64,000 nucleotides of DNA. It comes from Lachnospiraceae bacterium (GTDB lineage Bacteria; Bacillota; Clostridia; Lachnospirales; Lachnospiraceae). The notes under the pieces were generated by a model, which worked only from the letters and a program-made list of their open reading frames with translations, did no database searches and was not told where the DNA came from. The position numbers and the translations under genes are program-made. This document shows positions 1 to 10,671 of the stretch, piece after piece. The stretch spans positions 1-64,000 of the forward strand of contig JAILEM010000182.1 of NCBI GenBank assembly GCA_024687745.1, in the 5' to 3' direction. Numbering within the stretch: the first letter of the stretch is position 1; each line of letters opens with the position of its first letter.

Positions 1-1367
1 AATAATTCAAAATCTATTTTAATACCCCGGGTTAAGATAAGCTTCCACGAACCATCTTGATTGTTTACCGCGGTAACTCCCTCCGGAAGATTACCAATAC
101 TGGTTATCGTATAACCGTCAACAGGTGTGATTGTTATTGTGGAAGTATCGGAACTATCTCCTTGTTTTCCAAGCCATTTATAACCATTATAATCGCAAAA
201 ATTCTCATTTGAACCATAAGTTAGCAAAGCATTATCAGAGTGGTTTATATTTACTTGGTAATACGCAAATCCATCTGCAACATTTGTCGTAACTGTACCA
301 TTATTATAATTGTATACGGTCCCCTTATTAGTAGTCACGGTTCCGTTATTGGTAGCGACTGTTCCGTTATTAGTGGTAATTACAGCATTAGCATTGTTAG
401 TAGTCACGGTTCCGTTATTGGTAGCGACTGTTCCGTTATTAGTAGTGATTGCAGCATTTTCGCTGTTAGTAGTCACGGTTCCGTTATTGGTACCGACAGT
501 AGCGTTATTAGTGGTGATCGTAGCATTTTCACTGTTAGTGGTCACGGTTCCGTTATTGGTACCGACAGTAGCGTTATTAGTGGTGATCGTAGCATTTTCG
601 CTGTTAGTAGTCACGTTTCCGTTATTTGTACCGACAGCTGCGTTATTAGTAGTGATTGCAGCATTTTCACTGTTAGTAGTCACGTTTCCGTTATTTGTAC
701 CGACAGCTGCGTTATTAGTAGTGATTGTACCATTTTCACTGTTAGTAATCACGGTTCCGTTATTTGTATCGACAGTCCCATAGTTAGTGGTTATCGTAGC
801 GCCGCTGTAGGATTCGGGGAGTTCAGGAAGTCCACTACTTTCATATTGGAAAACCTCTAATGTGCTAAGAGTAGTTCCGTATCCTGTAGATCCGATTCCG
901 CTTATATTATTATCATTTACACCGGCATTTAAGGTAACCTCGCCATTATTTGTACCTATATTTCCGTAGTTGCCACCTTCAAAGGAAGTTCCGCTTCCCG
1001 TATTGCTGCTATTTGTTTCTGTTATTCCTACGGTACCGTTATTTGTGGTAATTTCTCCGATATTAACAACTACTGTGCCACTTGTATCATTGGTTTTTAC
1101 CTCTCCGGTAAATGATTCTTCGCTATATCCATCTTCCTGTTTGTCATTAACGATCACGGTTCCTTCATTTTCAGTAATAGTACCCTGATTATCGCATACG
1201 GTTCCTTTATTGGTATCAACAGGTTCTTCCTTTGCAACAACATCTATCGTTTGATCGCTTTGAATGTCATTGTTTTCGTCTGCCATTATATACAAACTGC
1301 TCTGAGTCAGTGTGAGTGCCGTGATCACGGTAACTGCAATGACATTTTTCCAATTAAGTTTAATCAT
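1..1367 (-). CDS. Secreted repeat protein with TNNGTV-like repeats, C-terminus truncated by window edge
   Basis: Manual reverse translation from ATG at 1367 gives MIKLNWKNVIAVTVITALTLTQSSLYIMADENN (signal peptide) and stays open to position 1; central region is repeated TTNNGTVATNNGTVTTNSENAAI. Missing from the ORF track because it has no stop in the window. Confidence 0.85.
   Translation of the reverse strand, partial: MIKLNWKNVIAVTVITALTLTQSSLYIMADENNDIQSDQTIDVVAKEEPVDTNKGTVCDNQGTITENEGTVIVNDKQEDGYSEESFTGEVKTNDTSGTVVVNIGEITTNNGTVGITETNSSNTGSGTSFEGGNYGNIGTNNGEVTLNAGVNDNNISGIGSTGYGTTLSTLEVFQYESSGLPELPESYSGATITTNYGTVDTNNGTVITNSENGTITTNNAAVGTNNGNVTTNSENAAITTNNAAVGTNNGNVTTNSENATITTNNATVGTNNGTVTTNSENATITTNNATVGTNNGTVTTNSENAAITTNNGTVATNNGTVTTNNANAVITTNNGTVATNNGTVTTNKGTVYNYNNGTVTTNVADGFAYYQVNINHSDNALLTYGSNENFCDYNGYKWLGKQGDSSDTSTITITPVDGYTITSIGNLPEGVTAVNNQDGSWKLILTRGIKIDFEL
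331..800. repeat. Seven tandem copies of a 69-bp coding repeat (23 aa)
   Basis: GTAGTCACGGTTCCGTTATT-like units begin at about 331, 400, 469, 538, 607, 676 and 745, with exact 69-bp spacing. Confidence 0.9.
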
Positions 1368-1817
1368 CCTTTTCCTCCCCTGTTTTAAAACAAAAACCCT
1401 CTTACCTTACAATACAATTTCTACTTTACAACACAATTTTCTAAAATATTACTTTTTCCCATAATATATTCTTAATTTATACTATATAAATCGGATCATT
1501 AAATGATATATATAATATAAAATTCAAATCCAGAATATATTATAAACCTGATTTAATGATTTTGATACCCTCCATATTAAAAAATTTTTCTCTGTATTCC
1601 CGGCTTAAATATATGCCAACATATGTTTATACCTGTTTATACGATAATGAAAACAAAAAAGCTAAATATTTAATCTAAACAATTCTTTACTGTGTTATAA
1701 TAGGGAAATTTCCTAATATCTTATATAAATAAAAGAAATAGATGTATAAAATCAGAGAACATTTTAATGCATTTTTAAATATTTAAATATGCATTAAAAT
1801 ACATGATCAAATAAGTA

Positions 1818-3740
1818 TTACATTATACTGCTTTTAGAATTTGTGATTTTTTCTATAAATACATCAAGAGGAACGGGTTTTGAGAAATAATATCCCTGCT
1901 GATAGTGAACGCCTAGTTCATCAAGCTTTACTACCATCTCTTCATCTTCCACTCCTTCGACAATGATCTTTTTATTCCGGTCAAGAAACTGTCTTACAAC
2001 CCATAATAATAGATCATTTCCGCTTCTGAAATAGTCCCAGCATATGGATTTGTCTATCTTAACTATATCAAAAGGTATCTTAATTATGTTTACAAGATTG
2101 GAATAGCCGGTTCCGTAATCATCGAGAGAAAAACGTATCCCGTAATTTAGGAGGTCATCTATATTTTTAAGTGCATCTGATTTATCTAAGGCTTCCGTTT
2201 CAGTGATCTCCATTATTATCATTTCAGGATCTACCTCATAGTCGTTAACTATATTTATTAAACTTTCAGACAGATCTCTGAATATACACTGTTGCGGTGA
2301 CAGATTGATCTCTATACTGGTAATTCCGTATTTTTTTATATTTTCTTCCTTTATCATCCGGCAGACCTTCTTAAAAACGATCATGCCAAGCTTCATAATG
2401 CTTCCGTTTCTCTCTGCTATTCTTATAAAATCATCTGGAAAAATAATCTTTTCAAGGATTGGATCATAAATCCTTACCAAGGCCTCCGCGGAAACTATTC
2501 TTTTTTCGTTGTTTGAGTATATAGGCTGATAATATACAAGCAGGTTTTCTTCATGGTCGAGTGCGTATTTTAGGGCTTTTTCGGTATCCCTGCGTTTTTT
2601 TGCCTCAAGATGGAATTCTTCGGATATTTCTATATTTTTGATTCCGGGAACATCAAAAATATGTTCAATTACGATGTTAAGAGTATCCCTGAGATCATCA
2701 TAGTCTTTGAACTTTAAGTCGCCGTTGTTATAGAAACAGCTGACTTCAAAATTAAGGGAACCGTTTTCGAATTCAAAGGGTCTTTCAAACCTTTCGTTTA
2801 GCTTATCTACATATTCATGGACATTTCTCCTGCCCTGAAGACTGATTATAAATGTACCTCTTCCGAAATAAAATATTGCGTCATCTTTGAATGTGACTTT
2901 CAGATAATTACTGATATATCTTAAAACTTTAGTTGTATAATAATCACTGTCCGCAAATTTGAAGCTGCTGTAGTTTGTCAGGATAAATCCGACAAAGGGT
3001 TTATACTGATTATAATAGTATTCCTCGTCTGTGTATAGTTCAAGGCCACGTAAATTATATAGTTCCGTGCGGCTTTCCCTGTAATAGTCAGGGTTCTGAA
3101 AGGCAAGTGCTATTGCCGTTATTCCGATAACAGCACCTAATGACACTATTTGAGTAAAGGGAAAAACAAAACACTGTAAACTGTGAGTCAAAATCATTAC
3201 AGATATATAACCTAATATTGCGAAAATATGCCTTCTTCTTAACACTTTTTTACTGTTTCTTAACACAAAAACAGTAGATAAAAGCATATAAAAAACTGTT
3301 TCTATATACATTATGACTCTTCCGGGACCATAATGAAATATTCCATGTTCAGAAACAAAAAAGATCAGATGGTTTACAGGTGTTGATAACACTATGATGA
3401 TCACAAGTATTGCTGGGACATTTATAATAAGATAGGTTTTTAGCTTTACCTTGTCGGCATTTACGACATAATAACAGAAAGCACAGAAAACTAATGGAAC
3501 GATTGCCAAAAAGCAATAATATACCATATTGGAAATATATATCATGTTTGATCTGAAAAAATCGGGATAGGATGCAATAAACGCACTTAAAATATCAGCT
3601 ACGGTAAGACAAGTCTGCATAACAAGTAAACTCAAAAAGAGTCTGTTGCGACGAATCGGAAGATTTCTTCCAAGACAATAATATATAAGAAAAAGTAAGC
3701 ACACCGTAAGGGCACTTATATCGAATTCAAGGGACCACAT
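1818..3740 (-). CDS. Membrane-anchored EAL-domain c-di-GMP phosphodiesterase with degenerate GGDEF region
   Basis: Multiple N-terminal TM segments; AEALVRI, NLSPQQC, EITETEA, DDYGTGYSNL, KIDKSI, EGVEDEE motifs. Confidence 0.85.
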   Translation of the reverse strand: MWSLEFDISALTVCLLFLIYYCLGRNLPIRRNRLFLSLLVMQTCLTVADILSAFIASYPDFFRSNMIYISNMVYYCFLAIVPLVFCAFCYYVVNADKVKLKTYLIINVPAILVIIIVLSTPVNHLIFFVSEHGIFHYGPGRVIMYIETVFYMLLSTVFVLRNSKKVLRRRHIFAILGYISVMILTHSLQCFVFPFTQIVSLGAVIGITAIALAFQNPDYYRESRTELYNLRGLELYTDEEYYYNQYKPFVGFILTNYSSFKFADSDYYTTKVLRYISNYLKVTFKDDAIFYFGRGTFIISLQGRRNVHEYVDKLNERFERPFEFENGSLNFEVSCFYNNGDLKFKDYDDLRDTLNIVIEHIFDVPGIKNIEISEEFHLEAKKRRDTEKALKYALDHEENLLVYYQPIYSNNEKRIVSAEALVRIYDPILEKIIFPDDFIRIAERNGSIMKLGMIVFKKVCRMIKEENIKKYGITSIEINLSPQQCIFRDLSESLINIVNDYEVDPEMIIMEITETEALDKSDALKNIDDLLNYGIRFSLDDYGTGYSNLVNIIKIPFDIVKIDKSICWDYFRSGNDLLLWVVRQFLDRNKKIIVEGVEDEEMVVKLDELGVHYQQGYYFSKPVPLDVFIEKITNSKSSIM

Positions 3741-3864
3741 TCTGAAGCCTCATCATATCCGGTAATAGTTACTACCCTGATATAAGATCAATGGTTGATA
3801 TACTTATTTCATTATAAATTATGTGAACTATTAAATCCATTAAAAAACTTAAGAAAAAAGTGTT

Positions 3865-4530
3865 CTATTTTATCTTTGCATTTGGACAATGAGAAATAAT
3901 GAATTGTTCAACGAAATCAAAATCTTCATCTGATGCATATACCTGATTTTTGCCAAGAAGCTGATTGACATAAATAATATTGCGTTTGCGCTTTACTTTA
4001 ACAGACGCAACATTTTTAAAAACAGAGGTACTTGAGGAATGACCTGCAACCAGTAATCCCTGTCCGTTTGCGGTAATATTGCCTGCTATCGCTCCTGCAA
4101 ACATAGTTATCCAGCCTATTGCCTGAGCCTTTTTAAACTGTTTCGGCACGTGTATGTGATTAACCGTTTCTTCATTCAATTCAAACAGAACAATATAGCT
4201 TCCGCCATAAGTAGCGGCAACTATAAGATAGGCAATGGTACCAACCATGATAAATCCTATCATTATGATCCCAAACACTTTAGTGATTTCAAGAACCCCC
4301 TCTATTCCATCTCCATCAGACAATACGAGAAATAAAACAAATAACCATACTATAGAAAGGGAAAAAGCAAGTACCTTAAATATGGTATAGAGTATCGACG
4401 GGTTTTTATACATATTAAAATCATAAAACCAGCGATAGTTACCGTCATCACACAGGACAATGTTTGGAGTAACGTATTTTCCGGTAATTGTTTCATTTTC
4501 TGATCCATTTTCGTAATTTGGATAAATCAT
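3865..4530 (-). CDS. Hypothetical membrane protein
   Basis: 221-aa ORF with two or three hydrophobic segments; RBS-like sequence upstream (gggaggaagcg). Confidence 0.6.
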   Translation of the reverse strand: MIYPNYENGSENETITGKYVTPNIVLCDDGNYRWFYDFNMYKNPSILYTIFKVLAFSLSIVWLFVLFLVLSDGDGIEGVLEITKVFGIIMIGFIMVGTIAYLIVAATYGGSYIVLFELNEETVNHIHVPKQFKKAQAIGWITMFAGAIAGNITANGQGLLVAGHSSSTSVFKNVASVKVKRKRNIIYVNQLLGKNQVYASDEDFDFVEQFIISHCPNAKIK

Positions 4531-4549
4531 AGATCGCTTCCTCCCTTAA

Positions 4550-5899
4550 TCAATACATTGGCGGATTATATATCCATTCAATTTCAGGACCTTCGCTATA
4601 AGTGTATTCATATACATTATACATTCTGACATTTCCTGAAAAACCATCCATTACACCGTAAACTAAGTATATTTTATCTCCGTCTCTGTCTCCCGCCGGG
4701 AATACTCCGTCAAAACTTATTCTTCCGGGGGCTTCAAAGGTCACATCATTTTCATCGAGAAAGCTGCTTTCAAAATACATCTGCGGATGCACCTTTATAC
4801 CGTATTCTCCCTTGTTAAATTCAACATCGGCAAGTGCCAGTGAACAATGAAGAATTCCCTCTGTGTTTTCGGGATCACTGTAGGAGGTATTCTTTATCCA
4901 TATATAAAAGGATCCGTCAGCATATACAAATTCATCAGGATATATTTCAGGCAAGTATAATCTGCAATATGAGCCATCATCCATATTATAAGTATAGACC
5001 ATGTCTTCGCCTTCAACACCGTAACGCTCAGCTTTTATAATGATATCTCCATCTTTGAGCTCTTTTTTATTTCCACCGATGAATTTTATGTCGGTCATAT
5101 CCCAGTGTCCCTTGCGTTCTTCTGAATAGTACTCAGGATCACCTTCATGCGTCTGATCATTTTCATCTTTTATAGCTGATCCTTTTTCTGTTAGCCTGAA
5201 TGTATATTCCCAAATATAACGGGTGATCACTTTATCCTGCGAATCGGATATGTCCAGGACAACAAAGATAGTATCATTTTCGGCACAGATCCTTGGAAAA
5301 TTTGAACAGGGTTCAAAATAATACTCAAGATCACCGTCACTTCCCTCTGATTTTCCATATAATCCATCATTATCTTTAGAAAAATGACTCATCTCGATGG
5401 GATCGTATGTAAAATCGTTTTGTTGGAACTTAAAATATTTCCTTATAACAAGTTCATCGTCCAGGTCTGCTCCTTTATCGATTGTATCGGAAAAATACAT
5501 GGATCCCCAGATATCATCACTGTCCTTGATATCATCGGCTTCAACCCTGAATGTAAGATGAGCATCTATTTCCTCGCCGGGCATATACGTATCGGATATG
5601 TTTGATCGCCATATATCATAATGGTTAGGATATTCTTCGCCAAGAACTCTTTCTTGCGTCATGACCCATTGTCCTGACTTAAGGTTCTTGTTATGATATA
5701 TTCTGTCCCCTTGCTCAAAAACATATTCGCCACATGCGTCTACCCGACAGTATGCTTCTTTGCCTTCAGTATTAACGGTCCTTTCTTCTTTTTCGATCCT
5801 TTTGCTATTAGCTTCCACTGTTTCACATCCGGTTGAAAAAGATATAATGCACAAAAGGATTAACATGATAATGTATATTTTTTGATTTATTTTTATCAT
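4550..5899 (-). CDS. Hypothetical lipoprotein
   Basis: 449-aa ORF with lipoprotein signal MIKINQKIYIIMLILLCIISFSTGC. Confidence 0.65.
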   Translation of the reverse strand: MIKINQKIYIIMLILLCIISFSTGCETVEANSKRIEKEERTVNTEGKEAYCRVDACGEYVFEQGDRIYHNKNLKSGQWVMTQERVLGEEYPNHYDIWRSNISDTYMPGEEIDAHLTFRVEADDIKDSDDIWGSMYFSDTIDKGADLDDELVIRKYFKFQQNDFTYDPIEMSHFSKDNDGLYGKSEGSDGDLEYYFEPCSNFPRICAENDTIFVVLDISDSQDKVITRYIWEYTFRLTEKGSAIKDENDQTHEGDPEYYSEERKGHWDMTDIKFIGGNKKELKDGDIIIKAERYGVEGEDMVYTYNMDDGSYCRLYLPEIYPDEFVYADGSFYIWIKNTSYSDPENTEGILHCSLALADVEFNKGEYGIKVHPQMYFESSFLDENDVTFEAPGRISFDGVFPAGDRDGDKIYLVYGVMDGFSGNVRMYNVYEYTYSEGPEIEWIYNPPMY

Positions 5900-6222
5900 A
5901 AAACCTACCTATTATATTACAGTAATGATTTTGCCAAATTATCTTCTATATTATTATCAATAAATATTTTATTAAAATCAAGTTGTGACTGAATAATGTC
6001 AATGACTTTTTTGTCACGGCCTGTCACACCTGTCTGAAACCGTACATTTTAATGATGAAACTGATCTGTAATATATAATAACGAAGAAATAATAAGAAAA
6101 AAAGCAGATATAAGGGCAATTGTATAGTTTTATATGCTCTGCTATAATTATTTAATCAGGTCAGTGATTCAGTCCTTAATATTTATGGATAGATAAATAA
6201 CTATTCGACAGGAGGTTGAGAT

Positions 6223-8289
6223 ATGAAAAGCAGAATAGCATTGATCATGGTATTTACCTTAATCTTGGTTACTTTTTCCGGATGCGTGATGAGCACAGGT
6301 ACCGTTTCAGAGCCTGTTTCTCAGACTGATACAGATACAAAAGCCGATGAGGAGCCAGACCAGAATAAGGATAAAGATTCCGGGGATGCAGCTACAGCCG
6401 GTAAAGATGTTTATGCCAAAGATAGCGAAAAAGAAGAAATAAATGAATCCGGTGATGATATATCCGAGGGGGAGATTGAGGCTGTGGCAGAGGATATTCT
6501 TTCGAAAATGACAACAGAACAGAAGCTTGCCCAGATGATGGTTGTCACACTTCGCTCGAACCTTGATGATTCAGAGTTTGCACAGGAATTATCCGGGGAT
6601 TATTCGGATCTTTTTACCAAATATGATTTTGGGGGTGTCATATTATACAAGGGAAATATAGTTGATGCTGATCAGACTTTTACTATGATAAATGATATCC
6701 AGAAGGCTGCACTTAATTCGGAATTAGCTATTCCGATGTTTGTATGTGTTGATCAGGAAGGTGGAATTGTAAACAGAGTATCTTACGGTAGTGTTACAAG
6801 CGGTAATATGGCCCTTACTGCAACGGGTGAGGTATCTAATGCAAAAGAAAGCGGGAAGATCATAGGAAGCGAGTTATCCGCACTTGGTTTCAACGTTGAT
6901 TTTGCTCCTGTATGTGATGTAAACAGTAATCCCAACAATCCTATAATCGGAGTTCGTTCTTTCTCAGATGATCCGGATATAGTTTCAGAATATCTCACAG
7001 CCTTTATGGAAGGAATCCAGGATTATAATATAATCACTGCTTTAAAGCATTTTCCGGGGCATGGAGATGTAGATCAGGACAGTCATACCGGTCTTCCAAA
7101 ATCTATGCTTACTAAGGATAAGCTTATGGAATGTGAGTTGCTTCCCTTTAAAGCAGGGATCGAAAAGGGTGCAGATATGATAATGACAGCGCATATCCAG
7201 TATCCTGAGATAGAAACACAGACTTGTATCTCAAAGCTTGACGGAGAAGAAATATTTCTTCCGGCAACTCTCTCTGAAAAGATTCTTACAGGAATCCTCA
7301 GGGATGAGCTTGGTTATAATGGGATAATCATTACTGATGCTGTGGATATGGATGCCATCGCAACTCATTTTGACCGGACAGAAGCAGCGGAAATGGCAAT
7401 AAATGCGGGTGCCGATATACTATTATGTTCGATGAACCTCTATAAAGGGGATGAACACAATACTCTTGCCAATGAGGAGGCATTTTTCCAAAGTGTAGTC
7501 AAGAGTGCGGAAGAAGGAAAAATAGATGCTCAAAGGATAGATGAGTCTGTTCTGCGAATACTTAAACTCAAGTTAAAAAGAAATATTATGGATATAACAC
7601 TTGAAAATATCGAAGATGAGAGCGCAAAAGAGAGTCTTTCAGAGGTCGGTTCTGTTGAAAAGCGTCAGGCACAGTGGGATATAACCAAGCAGGCTGTAAC
7701 CCTTCTTAAAAATGATGATGTTTTACCATTTGACGGTACAAAGACAGAAAAAACCCTTGTTCTATATCCTTCAGACTCAAGAAAGGCATCAGTTGAATAT
7801 TCAATTGACAGACTGAAGGAAGAAGGACTTGTAACAGATACAGATTTTTCACTTCTTCTTTATGATGAGCTTACAGCTTCAGATGATACTCTTAATAAGG
7901 AGCTTGAGGAATCTGATAATATTATCATTATGTCTCAGTCGGCTACAAGAAACGAAGAACTTGTAAAGATTATAGATATGGCTCATGAATCAGGAAAGAA
8001 GGTTTTACTGTTGAGCCTGAATCTTCCTTATGATGCAGCCTGTTATGAGAATGCAGATGCTGTATTATGTGCTTATCAGGCTTATGGTACAGCTTATGAT
8101 GAAGAGGGACGGGGACCCTTTAATCTGAATGTTGCGGTTGCTTTTTGTATGTCGTACGGCGAGGCTGTTCCTCAGGGTACTCTTCCAGTTAATATTCCAA
8201 CTCTTATTTCAAAAGATGATGGTGAATATGAATTTTCGGACACATGGCTTTATGAAAGAGGAAGCGGTTTTATGAACTGGGGAAAATGA
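6223..8289 (+). CDS. nagZ: Glycoside hydrolase family 3 beta-N-acetylhexosaminidase-like lipoprotein
   Basis: Lipobox FSGC; DQEGGIVNRV and KHFPGHGDVDQDSHTGLP motifs typical of NagZ-type GH3; RBS aggaggttgag. Confidence 0.85.
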   Translation: MKSRIALIMVFTLILVTFSGCVMSTGTVSEPVSQTDTDTKADEEPDQNKDKDSGDAATAGKDVYAKDSEKEEINESGDDISEGEIEAVAEDILSKMTTEQKLAQMMVVTLRSNLDDSEFAQELSGDYSDLFTKYDFGGVILYKGNIVDADQTFTMINDIQKAALNSELAIPMFVCVDQEGGIVNRVSYGSVTSGNMALTATGEVSNAKESGKIIGSELSALGFNVDFAPVCDVNSNPNNPIIGVRSFSDDPDIVSEYLTAFMEGIQDYNIITALKHFPGHGDVDQDSHTGLPKSMLTKDKLMECELLPFKAGIEKGADMIMTAHIQYPEIETQTCISKLDGEEIFLPATLSEKILTGILRDELGYNGIIITDAVDMDAIATHFDRTEAAEMAINAGADILLCSMNLYKGDEHNTLANEEAFFQSVVKSAEEGKIDAQRIDESVLRILKLKLKRNIMDITLENIEDESAKESLSEVGSVEKRQAQWDITKQAVTLLKNDDVLPFDGTKTEKTLVLYPSDSRKASVEYSIDRLKEEGLVTDTDFSLLLYDELTASDDTLNKELEESDNIIIMSQSATRNEELVKIIDMAHESGKKVLLLSLNLPYDAACYENADAVLCAYQAYGTAYDEEGRGPFNLNVAVAFCMSYGEAVPQGTLPVNIPTLISKDDGEYEFSDTWLYERGSGFMNWGK

Positions 8290-8304
8290 TAAAATGAATT
8301 ATTT

Positions 8305-8345
8305 AAGGTCGGTTTAGCTGATAAAACTAAACCGACCTTTTTCAA
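8305..8345 (+). terminator. Intrinsic terminator after GH3 gene
   Basis: AAGGTCGGTTTAG-ctgataaaa-CTAAACCGACCTT followed by TTT. Confidence 0.85.
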
Positions 8346-8392
8346 TATTGTGCTGTTGTTAATAAGCCCATTATTTACGATAATCTTAATGT

Positions 8393-9271
8393 TTATTCGG
8401 GCGTACATGCTATCAGATCTTCTTTGGGGATCGTGAGGAATATTTCTACAAGTTTTTCATCAAGTTGTGTTCCGGCTACCTCTTTGATTATACTTATCGC
8501 ATCTTCATATGATCGGGGTTCTTTATAGGATCTTCGCATAGTGATGGCAGAGTATGTATCAGCAACTGCAATTATTTTTGAAGGAAAGGGGATATCTTCG
8601 TTTTTTAACTTATAGTAACCGTTTCCGTCTATTCTTTCATGATGGTAAAGGATCCAGTCGGATATTTCATCAAATGTGTTTAAAGATTTTAACAGATCAA
8701 CCCCAAGTTTAGGATGTGTTCTCATTATTTCCCACTCTTCTGCCGTCAGTTTTGCCGGTTTATTAAGTATAGCTTCAGGAATACCAAGCTTTCCGACATC
8801 ATGCATCAGAGCTGCATATTGAAGACTGACCTCATTAATGTCTTTTTTCATTTGACCGGGCATAGCCTTGTATAACAGCATTGTTACATCCTGAACCTGT
8901 CTGCTGTGACCGTTAAGATTGGGATCCCTGGCATCTATGACACCTATCAGTACCTGAGCGATGTCAATACTACGTTCTTTTGCGGTATCAAGCAGATTGA
9001 ATATAAGTGTCAAAACTATGGCCACAAAAACACTTCCCCAAAACAGTACCATTGACATGATAAAATCCGGATCCGAAAAAAGTGCGATTACAATATATCC
9101 GATCAGAAAAAAGATCAGAAGTATAAACGCTATCCTTGTCCAGGCTCTGTCACGTGAGCTTCCTGAGGAGATAACATCATGAGTAGATTTCATAAATTTT
9201 ATGTACCTTATGATGTTTATTACCATCAATAAGGCACCGGCCATAATAAAAGAAAAGATGATTATCTGCAT
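8393..9271 (-). CDS. Membrane HD-GYP domain protein
   Basis: N-terminal TM segments; HDVGKLGIPEAILNKPAKLT and HHERIDGNGYY. Confidence 0.85.
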   Translation of the reverse strand: MQIIIFSFIMAGALLMVINIIRYIKFMKSTHDVISSGSSRDRAWTRIAFILLIFFLIGYIVIALFSDPDFIMSMVLFWGSVFVAIVLTLIFNLLDTAKERSIDIAQVLIGVIDARDPNLNGHSRQVQDVTMLLYKAMPGQMKKDINEVSLQYAALMHDVGKLGIPEAILNKPAKLTAEEWEIMRTHPKLGVDLLKSLNTFDEISDWILYHHERIDGNGYYKLKNEDIPFPSKIIAVADTYSAITMRRSYKEPRSYEDAISIIKEVAGTQLDEKLVEIFLTIPKEDLIACTPE

Positions 9272-9343
9272 AGGATCCTTTCATATATGATAACAAGTAT
9301 GATAATACATGGTTTTAAATGATCATTTTCGTGATTTATGAGA

Positions 9344-10474
9344 TCAGGGCCAATCTATTGTATAACTTCCTTCAGTTACATTTATATGTACTTTTTCTCC
9401 CATAAGCAGAGGGTAATTATAATCTCCGTGACCGGATGGAAAATCAAATGCTACCGGGATGTCTGTATCCGTAAGAAACTCTTTTTGTATCATGTCGGCA
9501 ACCGATTCGAATTTTCCGCCTCTTATGGCACCGAAATTACCCGAACCATCTGCAGGAAGGTCAGTCCACTCTCCGAATATGATGCCTGAGGCCCTGTCCA
9601 AAACACCCATGTGTTTAAGTATTGTAAGATAGCGGTGTATATGCTGGATGTTTTCTCCGATCTCTTCAAAAAAGAGTATATATGGTTCATCTGTTTTAGT
9701 ACAGTCATAGGCTGTGTTTAGAACAGATGTAAATGTTGATAAGTTACCACCTATCAAAATACCCGATGCCTCTCCTTCGATCAGATGTGTATCTGTTTCA
9801 CATCTGTATGAAGGTATCTCACCCATCATCATATGAAGCCCTGCATCTGCACATTCTTTTGGAAATTCATTAAAAGTGACACTCATGCAGGAGTGTATGG
9901 ATGGAAATCCGGCTGCAGTCCATGCTGAATGATAAACAGTTATATCGCTGTAACCTATGATTGGCTTAGGGGATTTTTTTATCATATCAAGTGAAACCAT
10001 ATCCATTACTTCAGATGCCCCATAACCTCCACGTACACAGAAAATAGCCTTTATTTCCGGATCATTAATTGCCCATTCAAGGTCTTCTATCTGCTCATCA
10101 AGTGTACGGATTTCGGGGCATACATGTTTTCCCTCAACAGGAACAAATCCCCAGTTACTAAGGCCTTCTATCGTCATATCGACCTGATTCCTGCTCGGCA
10201 GACCGGAAGGTGATATTACGGCAATTTTATCTCCTTTGGATAGAAAATATGATTTCTTGTCACCATTGTAATTATTATATCCGGTTATCTCACATTTAGT
10301 ATTAACACCCTCGTTGAGATATTCAGGTTCGGGGGTCTCAGTTACCTGCGGTTCCACAATCTCATCCTCCTGTTCTAACGGCTCATTTATATTTACAGTC
10401 ATTGTACATGCGGATAATACTACACTAATAAGCGGCAGGATAATTATACAAATCCTGATAATGTTTTTTTTCAT
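9344..10474 (-). CDS. S66 family LD-carboxypeptidase-like lipoprotein
   Basis: Signal/lipobox VLSAC; GDKIAVISPSG, CVRGGYGA, PKPIIGYSDITV, FPSGHGDYNYPLLMG. Confidence 0.8.
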   Translation of the reverse strand: MKKNIIRICIIILPLISVVLSACTMTVNINEPLEQEDEIVEPQVTETPEPEYLNEGVNTKCEITGYNNYNGDKKSYFLSKGDKIAVISPSGLPSRNQVDMTIEGLSNWGFVPVEGKHVCPEIRTLDEQIEDLEWAINDPEIKAIFCVRGGYGASEVMDMVSLDMIKKSPKPIIGYSDITVYHSAWTAAGFPSIHSCMSVTFNEFPKECADAGLHMMMGEIPSYRCETDTHLIEGEASGILIGGNLSTFTSVLNTAYDCTKTDEPYILFFEEIGENIQHIHRYLTILKHMGVLDRASGIIFGEWTDLPADGSGNFGAIRGGKFESVADMIQKEFLTDTDIPVAFDFPSGHGDYNYPLLMGEKVHINVTEGSYTIDWP

Positions 10475-10671
10475 TTTGACACTCCTCTTATTATTTTATA
10501 TTTTTATTGTATCATTATTTGGCTTTTATAGTATTTTAATTTTTATAATGGTTAATAACAGTTTTTTTTTATACAGTCATTTCTGCTTCCTAATATGATA
10601 TAATCTGTTTATCTGCCATAATAAAGCAAAAGTTATGTGTAACTTAAAATTTTTGTCAGAGAGGAAATCCT

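Noticed and set aside
331-800. CRISPR-like regular repeats
   Set aside because: 69-bp units are contiguous and in-frame coding without spacers.
240-860. Plus-strand ORFs 240..860, 310..783 and 970..1188
   Set aside because: They are antisense shadows of the minus-strand repeat gene; low-complexity translations with no RBS.
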